Source: Paucimonas lemoignei (lineage in GTDB: Bacteria > Pseudomonadota > Gammaproteobacteria > Pseudomonadales > Pseudomonadaceae). Taken from it: DNA of 64,000 bases. The translations under genes and the position numbers were made by a program. The stretch is from assembly GCA_900475325.1 (NCBI GenBank), contig LS483371.1, positions 5,493,501 through 5,557,500 on the forward strand, given 5' to 3'. The stretch's first letter is position 1; the number at the start of each line of letters is the position of its first letter. Positions 25,554 to 35,962 of this stretch are shown piece by piece. The notes beneath the pieces are model-generated. The model was not told the DNA's origin, did no database searches, and worked only from the letters and a program-made list of their open reading frames with translations.

Positions 25554-26801
25554 TCAGCTCAGACGCAGGCGGCTGGCGCCGACCAACCAGTTGTAAATCA
25601 GGTACAGCACGATGGTCGCCAGCAGCAGCAAGCCGCCCAGCGCGGTGGCCATGCCCCAGTTGATGCTGGTGTTGGTGTAGAACGCGACGAAGTAGCTGAC
25701 CATCTGGTCGTTCGGGCTGCCCAGCAACGCCGGGGTGATGTAGTAACCGATCGCCAGAATGAACACCAACAGGCAACCTGCGCCGATCCCGGCATAGGTC
25801 TGCGGGAAGTACACACGCCAGAAGCTGGCGAACGGGTTGCAGCCCAGAGAAATCGCGGCCCGCATGTAGGTCGGAGAAATACCCTTCATCACGCTGTAGA
25901 TCGGCAGGATCATGAACGGCAGCATGATGTGCACCATCGAGATGTAAACGCCGACCCGGTTGAACACCAGCTCCAGCGGCTTATCAATAATGCCCATGGC
26001 CATCAGCGCGCCGTTGATCAGGCCGCTCGATTGCAACAATACGATCCAGGCCGCCACGCGCACCAGAATCGAGGTCCAGAACGGCAGCAGGACCAGGATC
26101 ATCAGCAGGTTGCTCTGCCGCGCGGGCAGATTGGCGAGCAAATACGCCAGCGGGTACGCCAGCACCAGGCAGATCAGGGTAATGACAAACCCCATCCAGA
26201 ACGTGCGGGCGAAGATGTCCAGATAGATCGCTTGATCAGGGGTCGCAGGTGCCACTTCACCGAGGTCGTCGATGCGATGGTCCACAGCGGCCAGCAAATA
26301 ATAAGGGGTGACGCTACTGGTATTGCGGCGGATCACCTGCCAATACGCCGGATCACCCCAACGCTCATCCAGCGCTTCGAGTGCGTCTTTATAAGAAGCA
26401 GGCTCTTCCTTGAACGGCAGCGCTCGGGCGGTGCTGGTCAACAGGCTGCGATAGCCAGCCAGTTCCATGTTCATGCGTTTGGACAGATCACCCAGGGTGG
26501 AATTCTTGCGCGTCTGCGCCAGGTCCATGCTCAGGGCTTTGTACACAGGCTCCGAAGGCAGGCCTTTGCCGTCCCACTTCGCCACTTCGATCACGGTAGT
26601 CGGTAAGGCATTGACCACTTCCGGGTTGCCGACGCTTTTGTAGAGCAACGCCACGATGGGCACCAGAAACACCAGCAACAGGAAGATCACCAGCGGCGCG
26701 ATCAAGGCCTGCGCCTTCCAGCGGTTAACCCGTTCGGCACGAGCCAGACGTTGCTTCAAGGTAGGGCTGGCGCCTTCAGTCAGGGGCACGGCGATGGCCA
26801 T
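25554..26801 (-). CDS. ABC transporter permease, PotB/PotH type with large periplasmic insert (AgtC-like)
   Basis: A 415-residue importer permease. After the first helix (LIAPLVIFLLLVFLVPIVAL) there is a soluble insert of about 150 residues, presumably periplasmic, that most PotB/PotH proteins lack but which is usual in this subgroup. The EAA loop reads RAAISLGCNPFASFWRVYFP. It pairs with the downstream permease in a heterodimeric channel. Synteny matches PA0605 (AgtC). Confidence 0.85.
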   Translation of the reverse strand: MAIAVPLTEGASPTLKQRLARAERVNRWKAQALIAPLVIFLLLVFLVPIVALLYKSVGNPEVVNALPTTVIEVAKWDGKGLPSEPVYKALSMDLAQTRKNSTLGDLSKRMNMELAGYRSLLTSTARALPFKEEPASYKDALEALDERWGDPAYWQVIRRNTSSVTPYYLLAAVDHRIDDLGEVAPATPDQAIYLDIFARTFWMGFVITLICLVLAYPLAYLLANLPARQSNLLMILVLLPFWTSILVRVAAWIVLLQSSGLINGALMAMGIIDKPLELVFNRVGVYISMVHIMLPFMILPIYSVMKGISPTYMRAAISLGCNPFASFWRVYFPQTYAGIGAGCLLVFILAIGYYITPALLGSPNDQMVSYFVAFYTNTSINWGMATALGGLLLLATIVLYLIYNWLVGASRLRLS

Positions 26802-26881
26802 AGCGAACTCCGAAATCTTTAAACGAAGGGCGCATTCCCTACTGTAGAGAACACGCCCGGATCTAACTCAACCTGACGCGC

Positions 26882-27916
26882 TTACTTGGCAGCCCAAGAG
26901 TTGAAGCGCTGTTCCAGGGATTCGCCGTTGTCATTCCAGAACTTCACGTCGATCTGTACCTGATCCTTGATGTTCTCTTCGGTGGTCGGCATCTTCTCAA
27001 GCGTTTCGGCGCTCAGGAGTTTGACGGCATCGGTGTTGGCCGGGCCGTAAGCGATGTTTTCCGAGAAGTTCTTCTGCTGCTCAGGCTGCAGGCTGTAAGC
27101 GATGAACTTCTTCGCCGCTTCGGCATTTTTCGAACCCTTCGGAATGGCCCATGCGTCGAAGTCGTACACGCCGCCGGTCCAGACCACTTTGAGCTTGCTC
27201 TCTTTGGCCACGGCAGCGATGCGACCGTTGTAGGCCGAGCTCATGACCACGTCACCCGATTGTAGGAACTGCGGCGGCTGTGCGCCCGCTTCCCACCACT
27301 GGATGCTTGGCTTGAGCTTGTCGAGCATTTTGAAAGCGCGGTCCTGGCCGTCTTTGCTGGCAAGCACTTTGTAGACGTCTTTCGGCGCAACGCCGTCTGC
27401 CATCAGGGCGAATTCCAGGGTGTACTTGGCGCCTTTACGCAGGCCACGTTTGCCCGGGAATTTTTCGGTGTTCCAGAAATCAGCCCAGCCGGTCGGTGCC
27501 GTCGCCAGCTTGTCAGCGTTGTAAGCCAATACGGTGGACCAGACGAAGAAGCCCGCGCCACAGTGGGAGATCGCGCCCGACACGTACTTGGACTTGTCGC
27601 CGAACAGCGCAGGATCGAGCTCTTCGAACATGTCTTCGTCACAGCCGCGAGCCAGTTCCGGGGACTCGACTTCTACCAGATCCCAGGACACGCTTTTGGT
27701 GTCGACCATGGCTTTTACCTTGGCCATCTCGCCGTTGTACTCGCCAGCGATGATCTTGCCATTACCGGCCTTTTCCCACGGGGCGTAGAAGGCTTTTTCC
27801 TGAGCAGCCTTGTTGGCACCACCAAACGACACGACGGTCAGGTCAGTGGCGGCCATGGCTTGCGCGGCACACATCATGCCCAGCGTGATTGCGGTGAACT
27901 TCAAAGATTTGAGCAT
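26882..27916 (-). CDS. ABC transporter periplasmic substrate-binding protein (AgtB-like)
   Basis: A 344-residue periplasmic binding protein of the PotD/PotF class. Residues 1-22 are a signal peptide ending AMA. DLTVVSFGGANKAAQEKAFY starts the mature fold and DAWAIPKGSKNAEAAKKFI is typical of the second lobe. Polyamine, GABA or aminovalerate are all possible ligands from family alone; synteny to PA0604 favours GABA/5-aminovalerate. It sits between the ATPase and permease genes of the operon. Confidence 0.85.
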   Translation of the reverse strand: MLKSLKFTAITLGMMCAAQAMAATDLTVVSFGGANKAAQEKAFYAPWEKAGNGKIIAGEYNGEMAKVKAMVDTKSVSWDLVEVESPELARGCDEDMFEELDPALFGDKSKYVSGAISHCGAGFFVWSTVLAYNADKLATAPTGWADFWNTEKFPGKRGLRKGAKYTLEFALMADGVAPKDVYKVLASKDGQDRAFKMLDKLKPSIQWWEAGAQPPQFLQSGDVVMSSAYNGRIAAVAKESKLKVVWTGGVYDFDAWAIPKGSKNAEAAKKFIAYSLQPEQQKNFSENIAYGPANTDAVKLLSAETLEKMPTTEENIKDQVQIDVKFWNDNGESLEQRFNSWAAK

Positions 27917-28000
27917 TTGATTGTTTTCTCCACGAGCAGTGTTGGTATATGCGTTGTGGGCGATGAGTTCGCCTCTGGCTGATGCCTTTTTATTTGTAGA

Positions 28001-29125
28001 TCAATGCACGTGCTGCAAGGGATCGAGCGCGCGAACATGCTCGATTTGCCATCCAATTGGCACAACGTCGCCAACGCTCAGGGCCGGGTCCAGCTCGGCG
28101 ATAGGCTGCTTGACGAAGAAGTCGGTTTTGCCTGCCACTTCCAGGCGCACACGAACGTGGTCGCCCAAATACACAAACTCTGCCACGCGACCGGAGAAGC
28201 GATTCACGCAGCTCTCGCTGTTGCCATTCAAGCTGATACGTTCCGGGCGGATCGACAAGGTGACGTCATCGCCGACCTGACCGACATTGACGGCCAGCGC
28301 CTCGACCTTCTCGCCCTTCTCCAGCTGCACAACGCAGCGCTCGCCGCTGTGGCTGAGCAACTTGCCGTTCAGGCGATTGTTCTCGCCGATGAAGTTGGCG
28401 ACGAAGGTGTTTTTCGGTTCTTCATACAGGCTGCGCGGTGGCGCGATCTGCTGGATTTCGCCTTGGTGGAACACGGCGACGCGATCCGACATGGTCAGCG
28501 CTTCGCCCTGGTCGTGGGTCACGTAGACCACGGTCACGCCCAGACGCTGGTGCAGGTGTTTGATCTCCATCTGCATGTGTTCACGCAGTTGTTTGTCCAG
28601 CGCGCCCAACGGCTCATCCATCAGCACCAGCTGTGGTTCGAACACCAGCGCACGGGCCAGGGCCACACGCTGTTGCTGACCGCCGGACAATTGCGCCGGA
28701 TAGCGATGGGCGAAGGTGCCGAGCTGAACCATGTCCAAGGCACGTTTGACCTTTTCGCTGACGTCGGTCTTGCTCATGCCGCGCACGGTGAGCGGGAACG
28801 CCAGGTTTTCCGCGACGGTCATGTGCGGGAACAGGGCGTAGTTCTGGAACACCATGCCGATGTCGCGCTTGTGCGGCGGCACGTTGTTGATGGACCGACC
28901 ATCAAGAAGGATTTCGCCAGCGGTAGGGGTTTCGAAACCGGCCAGCATCATCAGGCTGGTGGTCTTGCCGGAGCCGGACGGCCCGAGCAGGGTCAGGAAC
29001 TCGCCTTTGCGAATATCCAGGTTGAGGTCTTTGACGATAAGGGCTTCGCCGTCGTAGCTCTTCTGCACACCACGAAAGCTGACCAGAACATCATTAGCCC
29101 CAGCGCTTGAATCGACGTTGCTCAT
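28001..29125 (-). CDS. ABC transporter ATP-binding protein, PotA type (AgtA-like)
   Basis: A 374-residue ATPase from the ATG at 29125 (nine bases inside the longest ORF). Walker A is GPSGSGKTT, signature LSGGQQQRVALARAL, Walker B LVLMDEPLGALD, switch VTHDQGEAL. Residues beyond about 245 form the TOBE-type regulatory domain found in PotA (SIRPERISL). First gene of the four-gene uptake operon, 84 bases ahead of the binding-protein gene. The operon promoter should lie in the 290-bp gap upstream, but I cannot pinpoint it. Confidence 0.9.
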   Translation of the reverse strand: MSNVDSSAGANDVLVSFRGVQKSYDGEALIVKDLNLDIRKGEFLTLLGPSGSGKTTSLMMLAGFETPTAGEILLDGRSINNVPPHKRDIGMVFQNYALFPHMTVAENLAFPLTVRGMSKTDVSEKVKRALDMVQLGTFAHRYPAQLSGGQQQRVALARALVFEPQLVLMDEPLGALDKQLREHMQMEIKHLHQRLGVTVVYVTHDQGEALTMSDRVAVFHQGEIQQIAPPRSLYEEPKNTFVANFIGENNRLNGKLLSHSGERCVVQLEKGEKVEALAVNVGQVGDDVTLSIRPERISLNGNSESCVNRFSGRVAEFVYLGDHVRVRLEVAGKTDFFVKQPIAELDPALSVGDVVPIGWQIEHVRALDPLQHVH

Positions 29126-29288
29126 TACCCACACCTTTGTTTTGTCTGCGTGGGATCAAGCCTAGTTTAGGCTGCAACCCGCGCAAATCGGGGGGTATGA
29201 GAGATTGGGGTAGGGATTGCCCTACAGGGATGGCGGGGATAGGTATGTCCGACTTCTGCGTCTTACGCTGATGTATCGGCCGACAAAG

Positions 29289-29390
29289 AACCTGTGGGAC
29301 CGAATTCATTCGGGAATGCTGACTTACAGGCGCTGGAGATGCGTTGATTCCACCGCCGCCTTCGCGAATGAATTCGCTCCCACAGGTTTT
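29289..29390. repeat. REP-like inverted repeat, diverged family C
   Basis: Arms AACCTGTGGGACCGAATTCA and TGAATTCGCTCCCACAGGTT face each other across about 60 bases. The GAATTCATTCG core replaces the AACTTGTTCG core of the elements at 5998 and 50187. It occupies the gap between the ABC operon and the response-regulator gene. Confidence 0.78.
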
Positions 29391-29418
29391 GTGGCGGTCT
29401 TGGGATGTCGCTTTCAGA

Positions 29419-30048
29419 TCACAACAACTTATGCTCCATCGCATATTTCACCAGATCAGCCAGAGAATGCAGGTTCATCTTCTGCATCAACCGCGCCTTG
29501 TGGGTGCTGATGGTCTTGCTGCTCAAATTCAGTTGCAGGGCGATGTCGTTGACGTTGGCGCCCTGGGCCAGGCGTTCAAACACCGAGAACTCGCGCTCGG
29601 ACAGCAGCGAATGCAGGGGCCGGTTGTCGGTCAGGCCGACTTCAAAGACCATGCGGTCCGCCAGATCAGGGTCGATGTATCGCCCTCCCGCCGCCACCCG
29701 GCGAATCGCTGTCAGCAGCAATGCAGGGTCGCTGTCTTTGGTGGCGTAGCCAGCCGCACCGACTTTCAAGGCGCGGGCCGCCATTTGTGCTTCGTCGTGC
29801 ATCGACAGCACCAGAATCGCTGGAGGATTGGTCAGTGCGCGAATACGCGGGATCGCTTCCAGGCCATTGACCCCCGGCATGGAAATATCCAGCAGCACCA
29901 CTTCGCACTCCACGTGGCGCAGGGTTTCCAGCAGCTGCTCACCGTTGCTCGCTTCGCCGACCACCAACAGGTCCTTGGCCAGGCCGATCAATTGCTTGAT
30001 GCCTTCGCGCACAATGGTGTGGTCCTCGGCTACCAATACTCGGATCAC
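29419..30048 (-). CDS. NarL/LuxR-type response regulator (AgtR-like)
   Basis: A 209-residue two-component regulator. The receiver domain (1-120) has the acidic pocket (VAEDH), phospho-acceptor Asp in VVLLDISMPGVNG, and the KDSD lysine. The LuxR helix-turn-helix at about 145-205 includes LSEREFSVFERLAQGANVND. Its start overlaps the sensor gene by four bases. Position next to the ABC operon matches PA0601 (AgtR), which controls GABA/aminovalerate uptake. Confidence 0.88.
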   Translation of the reverse strand: MIRVLVAEDHTIVREGIKQLIGLAKDLLVVGEASNGEQLLETLRHVECEVVLLDISMPGVNGLEAIPRIRALTNPPAILVLSMHDEAQMAARALKVGAAGYATKDSDPALLLTAIRRVAAGGRYIDPDLADRMVFEVGLTDNRPLHSLLSEREFSVFERLAQGANVNDIALQLNLSSKTISTHKARLMQKMNLHSLADLVKYAMEHKLL

Positions 30049-32114
30049 TTTTGTTGCTCCTGGCCTACGTGATGCAGCGGTATGTAAGCCCGCAAGGTTG
30101 TGCCCTCGCCGGACTCGCTGTCCAGCTCCAATCTACCGCCGAGCATCAATACCCGCTCGCGCATGCCCACCAGACCGAAAGACGTCGACCGCCCCTGATG
30201 CTGAACAAAGCCGACGCCGTCATCGGCGATGGTCATGCACATCACGTCATCCTCAAGCGTAAGGCTGATTTCTACGGTATGCGCCTGGGCGTGACGCATG
30301 ACGTTGGTCAACGCCTCCTGAAGAATGCGGAACATGCCAATGGCGCGAGCATCGCTCAGGGCGGGCAGGTTGTCAGGTACATCCACCAGACACGGAATCT
30401 GCGTGCGCGCCTCGAAGCGTTGCCCTTGCCACTCGATGGCCGAGGCGATGCCCGCATCAAGAATCGGCGGACGCAGTGCAGTCGCCACATCACGCACCAA
30501 CTGGAACAACTGAGAAATCAGGCGTTTCATGCTGTTCAGGCGATCACGCAATCCCGGATCCAGCTCGGCATAGGCCAGCTCACACATGGAGGTTTCGAGC
30601 TTGAGTACGGTCAGCATCTGCCCCAGCTCGTCGTGAACCTCCCGGGCAATGCGCGCCTTTTCTTCTTCGCGCACGCTTTCCAGATGCGCCGACAACTCAC
30701 GCAACTGTTCGTGGTAGCGGCGGCGTTCGGTGACGTCGGCGAGGAACACGACCAGGTATTCGGAATCCTGAAAGCGCAGGAAGCTCAGCGACACGTCAGC
30801 CGGCAGGATGCTGCCATCGGCGCGTACGCAGTTGGTTTCAAAGGTCTGGGCGATGCCTTCGCTGGAGCGCGCGCTTTTCCACAGGTTCAGCCAGCGGTCC
30901 ATGTGCAGGGTGGGCTCAAAATCGATCAACGGCCGATCCACCACGCCTTCGGCCTCATAGCCCAGCATGCTGTGCGCCGCCTGATTGGCATAGCGCACCC
31001 GGCTGTCCCAGTTGACCCAGAGGATGCCGACCGTGCTTTGGTCAATAGAGAACTGGGCCAGTCGAAGCGCCTCTTCGCCCGCCTCGCGCAGCGCCAGCTC
31101 GTTACGGGCGATCAAGACTTCGCGCTCCAGCGCCTGTTGCTGACGGCGCTGCCAGATCACGATGGCGAAGCAGGCCAGCAGGAGCACCAGCAGCAACAAA
31201 CACAGGTTTTGCCAAAAGCCCGGAGATTCAGTGGCCTTCACCGAGTTGAGCGGCAACCAGCGCGCGTGCAGTTGATCGAGTTCCTTGGCGGGGATGGCAT
31301 GCAGGGCAACGCTGATGATGTCGGCCAGCTCAGGTGCATTGCGCGGTGAGGCGATGCGCAGCAATTGCGGGTAGCCGATATCGCCAACGATGCTCAACCC
31401 GGCAAACTCGGGCTCGCGAGACAGGCGGCTGAGCTGCGCTTCATCGATCACGGCATAGCGCGCTTGCTGGCTCAGCAGCAATTGCAGTGCCTGACGCTCC
31501 AGCGGCACGCCTTGCAGATTGAGATGCGCGTAGGTGTTTTTCAGATAGTCCGCGGTCGGGCTCGGCATGCGCACCACCACGCGCGTGCGGCTGTCGAGGG
31601 TTTCCAGGTCCACAACGCCGCTGCCATCCCGCTCGCCCACCACCAACTGGGAGATGCGCATGTAGGGATCGGAAAACAACCAGAGCCGCAGACTGGCCGG
31701 GGTCTGGGTCAGGCCGGGTGCCACGTCGACCATGCCTTGGGCCAGGGCTTGTTCCAGCGCAGCCTGATCAGGAAAGCTGCGCCACAGCAGTTCGGTCTGC
31801 AGGTTTTTGCCCAGCAAGTTGATCAGGTCGACGTTGGCACCTGAATACTGCTGCTGGCGTCGGTCCAGTTGCGCATACGGCGCCTGCAACACCAGCCCGA
31901 CCCGCAAGGGGCCGTGCTGTGCGAGCCAGGCGCGTTGCTCGGCCGACAAGGTCGTCAGCGCATCGCTGGCCGAGTCAGGCTGTGCCCTGGCCAGCAAAGG
32001 CATAAAGAGCACAAGCAGACAGCCGATAACTCCATTGCACAGCACAAGCCTGATCAAAGTGACGTTCTCATCTGTTCTGTGTACTCGCTGGACGCGCGGC
32101 GTACGCTCAAGCAC
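30045..32114 (-). CDS. Sensor histidine kinase with periplasmic SBP-like domain and PAS (AgtS-like)
   Basis: A sensor of up to 689 residues. A signal/anchor helix (VLCNGVIGCLLVLFMPLLARA) is followed by a family 3 solute-binding-like domain at about 60-300, a transmembrane helix (LCLLLLVLLLACFAIVIW), a PAS domain at about 355-465, a HisKA_3 dimerisation box IAREVHDELGQML with the phospho-acceptor His, and an HATPase domain (MTIADDGVGF). The extracytoplasmic domain suggests direct amino-acid sensing. The GTG at 32114 gives the longest form; TTG at 32057 just before the signal helix is an alternative. Corresponds to PA0600 (AgtS). Confidence 0.87.
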   Translation of the reverse strand: MLERTPRVQRVHRTDENVTLIRLVLCNGVIGCLLVLFMPLLARAQPDSASDALTTLSAEQRAWLAQHGPLRVGLVLQAPYAQLDRRQQQYSGANVDLINLLGKNLQTELLWRSFPDQAALEQALAQGMVDVAPGLTQTPASLRLWLFSDPYMRISQLVVGERDGSGVVDLETLDSRTRVVVRMPSPTADYLKNTYAHLNLQGVPLERQALQLLLSQQARYAVIDEAQLSRLSREPEFAGLSIVGDIGYPQLLRIASPRNAPELADIISVALHAIPAKELDQLHARWLPLNSVKATESPGFWQNLCLLLLVLLLACFAIVIWQRRQQQALEREVLIARNELALREAGEEALRLAQFSIDQSTVGILWVNWDSRVRYANQAAHSMLGYEAEGVVDRPLIDFEPTLHMDRWLNLWKSARSSEGIAQTFETNCVRADGSILPADVSLSFLRFQDSEYLVVFLADVTERRRYHEQLRELSAHLESVREEEKARIAREVHDELGQMLTVLKLETSMCELAYAELDPGLRDRLNSMKRLISQLFQLVRDVATALRPPILDAGIASAIEWQGQRFEARTQIPCLVDVPDNLPALSDARAIGMFRILQEALTNVMRHAQAHTVEISLTLEDDVMCMTIADDGVGFVQHQGRSTSFGLVGMRERVLMLGGRLELDSESGEGTTLRAYIPLHHVGQEQQK

Positions 32115-32177
32115 GGGCCTGACAAACGCGCATCAACCTATTAGTCTGCCGGGATAGTTTCTGGCCTGGAATATTCA

Positions 32178-33164
32178 ATGCCCTACACCTTTCGCGCAAT
32201 TCTTCCTACGCTGTGTCTGGCGCTGATACTACCTTGTGCGCTGCCTGTGATGGCGGCTGATCCTGAGCCAGGCAAAGATACGCCAGCCGAGCCTGCGGTG
32301 GAACGCGCGCCCCTGCTGCCACGCACTCAAGTCGACGCCCTGGCACTGGAAAGTCGCTTGCCGGTAGCCGATCAGCAGCAACTGCAGGCCGGTGACAGCA
32401 GCTTCCTGGCGTTGTGGAAACCTGCCAACACTGAAGACCCCAAAGGCGCGGTGATCATTATCCCCGGCGCTGACGAATCAGCTGATGCGCCCGGTGCCGT
32501 GGGTCCCCTGCGCCGCAAGTTCCCGGACATCGGCTGGGCCAGCCTGAGCCTGACCTTGCCCGACCAACAGGCGGATTACAGCCAGGCACGGGAAGCCGAG
32601 GCGGCACCCGCCGACACTGCGGCAGCTGAAAAACCCAAAGATCCGCCCAAGGACGTCGCGCCGACTGAAGAAGAGAAGGCCGCTGCAGCAGAGAAGGACG
32701 CAGCGGCAGAAACCGCCCGCGCCGCAGCAACCGAGAAACAGAACAAGGCTCAGGCCGAGCAGATTTTTGCCCGTATCGAAAGCGCCATCAGCTTCGCCCA
32801 GCAGAACAAGGCGCGCAGCATTGTCCTGCTCGGCCATGGCAGCGGCGCTTATTGGGCTGCGCGCTATTTAAGCGAGCGCCAGGCGCCTCTGGTGCAGAAG
32901 TTCGTGATGCTGACTGCCCGCGAACCACTGGATACCCAGCCGAGGTTGATCGAGCTGGTGCCGTTGTTGAAAGTGAAAACCTCGGATTTCGTCTACAAGG
33001 AACAGACCCTGGCACGCAATGCCGCTCTGGAACGCGTGCAGGTGAGCAAGCGCAAAAAAGGTCCAGGCTTCACCCAAGTCACCCTGACCGCCATCCCCGG
33101 TAACGGCGCGGCCGAACAGGAACAGATGTTTCGCCGGGTTCGCGGGTGGGTTGAGGCGGAGTGA
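32178..33164 (+). CDS. DUF3530 family exported alpha/beta-hydrolase-like protein
   Basis: A 328-residue protein with a cleavable signal peptide (1-26, ending VMA). The hydrolase-like core has strand AVIIIPGADES near residue 92 and a nucleophile-elbow-like GHGSGAYWAARYL at 219-231 (Ser222). Between them, residues 139-195 are a low-complexity alanine/glutamate/lysine stretch, probably a helix or disordered insert. Catalytic acid and histidine cannot be assigned with certainty. It is divergent from the sensor kinase and conserved at this place in Pseudomonas; function unknown. Confidence 0.8.
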   Translation: MPYTFRAILPTLCLALILPCALPVMAADPEPGKDTPAEPAVERAPLLPRTQVDALALESRLPVADQQQLQAGDSSFLALWKPANTEDPKGAVIIIPGADESADAPGAVGPLRRKFPDIGWASLSLTLPDQQADYSQAREAEAAPADTAAAEKPKDPPKDVAPTEEEKAAAAEKDAAAETARAAATEKQNKAQAEQIFARIESAISFAQQNKARSIVLLGHGSGAYWAARYLSERQAPLVQKFVMLTAREPLDTQPRLIELVPLLKVKTSDFVYKEQTLARNAALERVQVSKRKKGPGFTQVTLTAIPGNGAAEQEQMFRRVRGWVEAE

Positions 33165-33185
33165 GGCGCGATAGCTGATCTAATG

Positions 33186-33279
33186 ACGTGGGACCGGCTT
33201 TAGCCGGGAAGAGGCCAGTACATCCACGCCATATTTATCGTCTGAAAAGCCGCCTTCCCGGCTGAAGCCGGTCCCACGT
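33186..33279. repeat. REP-type inverted repeat, family B
   Basis: Arms ACGTGGGACCGGCTTTAGCC and GGCTGAAGCCGGTCCCACGT flank about 55 bases. The same element recurs at 50308-50397. It lies between the converging DUF3530 and DjlA-like genes. Confidence 0.88.
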
Positions 33280-33308
33280 CGCCACACCTGTAGGAAATCG
33301 AGCGCCCC

Positions 33309-34073
33309 TCAAAACCCGCGGCGGTTTCTGATCACTTTGTAGGCGTTATGCAGATCCTGCGTCCGGTCAGTGGCGTCGCGCACTTGCATCTGGCTTGCGC
33401 CGGACCCGGCAATTTTATCGGGATGATGACGACTCAACAGACGCCGATACGCCCGCTTGATATGGGCAGGTTCGCTGTCGGTGTGCACGCCCAATAATTT
33501 GAGCGCTTGTTGATAACTATTGCCACTGCCGGCCAACGGCTTTCGTGGCGGTTCGTGTTCGTTACCCAGCGCATCCACCTGGGCGGCCGACCAACCCAGC
33601 CATTTGCCCCACAGCACGATCAAATCCCGCTCTGCACGCGAAGGCTTGCCCTTGGCCCAGGCCATGCGCCAACAGGCACGCAGCAGACCCTCGGCAGCAT
33701 GGGGCTGGGTTTTGCGTGAACTCAAAAAGCCCCGCAGGCTGTCACGTCCGTCCTTGCCCCGATTGAAGGCCGCAATGGCCCGACGCTGCGCAGCCTCACT
33801 CATGTCCAGGCGACCCATTTCGACGCGGGCCTGCTGAATGTGCTGATCCACCACGCGTCCGTCTTTTTTCGCCAGCCGCCCCAGGAGCACGAATAAAAGC
33901 TCATCATCCCGAGGCATCGCCCGGCCACTCAGGCGTTCGCGCAACTGTGCCCAGCTTTGCAGAGCCAGACGCCGATCCAGCGCCTGCCCCAGCAACGCCC
34001 CCAATAGCGCGCCGGGAATGCTGGCAATGGCAAAACCTGCGCCCGCCCCCAGCACTGTGCCTGGCCAGAGCAT
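33309..34073 (-). CDS. DjlA-like membrane-anchored J-domain protein with TerB domain
   Basis: A 254-residue protein. The first 30 residues form a glycine-rich membrane anchor (GTVLGAGAGFAIASIPGALL). A TerB-like helical domain follows at about 50-165 (FVLLGRLAKKDGRVVD), then a C-terminal J domain from about 188 with the HPD motif in LLSRHHPDKI that stimulates DnaK. This is the architecture of E. coli DjlA, an inner-membrane DnaK co-chaperone. Its ATG directly abuts the murU stop codon. Confidence 0.85.
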   Translation of the reverse strand: MLWPGTVLGAGAGFAIASIPGALLGALLGQALDRRLALQSWAQLRERLSGRAMPRDDELLFVLLGRLAKKDGRVVDQHIQQARVEMGRLDMSEAAQRRAIAAFNRGKDGRDSLRGFLSSRKTQPHAAEGLLRACWRMAWAKGKPSRAERDLIVLWGKWLGWSAAQVDALGNEHEPPRKPLAGSGNSYQQALKLLGVHTDSEPAHIKRAYRRLLSRHHPDKIAGSGASQMQVRDATDRTQDLHNAYKVIRNRRGF

Positions 34074-34808
<735 letters not shown>

Positions 34809-35834
34809 TCAGACGACCTGGCTGGTCGGCTGCTTCAGGCTGCTCAGCAACTGCCCAAGGGATGACAACTCAGGGCGACGCGCCAGCACCGCTTCTATAT
34901 AGGCAAAGAAGCGTGGCACGTCGGCCAGGTAACGCGGCTTGCCATCACGATGGCAGATGCGCGCAAAAATCCCGATGACTTTCAAATGCCGCTGCACGCC
35001 CATCAAGTCGCTGGCGCGTAGAAACTCGGCGAAATCGTCCTGCACCGGGATGCCCAGCGCGCGCGCTTTGCCCCAGTAAATTTCCAGCCAGGCCTGCACA
35101 CGCTCCTCGGGCCAGCTGAGGAAGGCATCCTTGAACAGGCACGTCACGTCGTACGTCACAGGCCCATAAACCGCGTCCTGAAAATCCAGCACACCCGGAT
35201 TGGGCTCGCTGAGCATCAGGTTGCGTGGCATGTAATCGCGGTGCACCAGCACTTTGGGTTGCGCCAGGGCGCTGTCGATCAACTCCTCGCTGACCTGCTG
35301 CCACAGCGCGGTTTGCTGCTCGTCCATCTCGATTCCCAGATGCTTGCGCACGTACCACTCAGGGAACAACTCCAGCTCGCGACGCAACAACGCCACGTCG
35401 TAGCTCGGCAATGGTGCGTCCATGGGCAGCTGCTGGTAAGCCAGCAGTGCGTCGAAGGCATCGGCGAACAATTGATCGGCATTCTCGGCGTCGATCACGT
35501 CCAGATAGGTTTTTCGACCCAGATCATTGAGCAGCAAAAAGCCTCTCTCAAGGTCCTGGGCATAAATTTGCGGAACATTGATCCCGGTTTTTTGCAGCAA
35601 ACGAGCGATATCCACGAACGGTTTGCAGTTTTCCTGGGGCGGTGGCGCATCCATCACAATAAAAGTTTGCTCACCGCCTTCCCAGCGGAAGTAACGGCGG
35701 AAACTGGCGTCGCTACTGGCCGCAGTCAACGTGGCCGGGGGTATCGCGCCCCAACCTTGAGCGGCGAAGAGCGCTGGCAGCTGCTCATCGAGCCAAAGTT
35801 TGAGGTGTTGCAGGCGTACATCTTGATCTGGCAT
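34809..35834 (-). CDS. amgK: Anomeric N-acetylmuramate/N-acetylglucosamine kinase
   Basis: A 341-residue aminoglycoside-phosphotransferase-fold kinase. The catalytic loop is [16 protein letters not shown] and the metal-binding [15 protein letters not shown] follows. AmgK phosphorylates MurNAc at C1, feeding MurU. Gene order amgK-murU-djlA matches PA0596-PA0597 and neighbours. It diverges from lptD with about 130 bases between starts. Confidence 0.93.
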   Translation of the reverse strand: MPDQDVRLQHLKLWLDEQLPALFAAQGWGAIPPATLTAASSDASFRRYFRWEGGEQTFIVMDAPPPQENCKPFVDIARLLQKTGINVPQIYAQDLERGFLLLNDLGRKTYLDVIDAENADQLFADAFDALLAYQQLPMDAPLPSYDVALLRRELELFPEWYVRKHLGIEMDEQQTALWQQVSEELIDSALAQPKVLVHRDYMPRNLMLSEPNPGVLDFQDAVYGPVTYDVTCLFKDAFLSWPEERVQAWLEIYWGKARALGIPVQDDFAEFLRASDLMGVQRHLKVIGIFARICHRDGKPRYLADVPRFFAYIEAVLARRPELSSLGQLLSSLKQPTSQVV

Positions 35835-35962
35835 TGCTAGGGTCTCCGACGGCGCTAGCCGTCAAGCGGGTCATGCTTTATTATCCGACATCTTTTTCAG
35901 CCCATCGAGAGGCGTGCGGCCCCCCGCGGGCAGATGGCGCGCAGGAAGCCCGGACTAATAAG

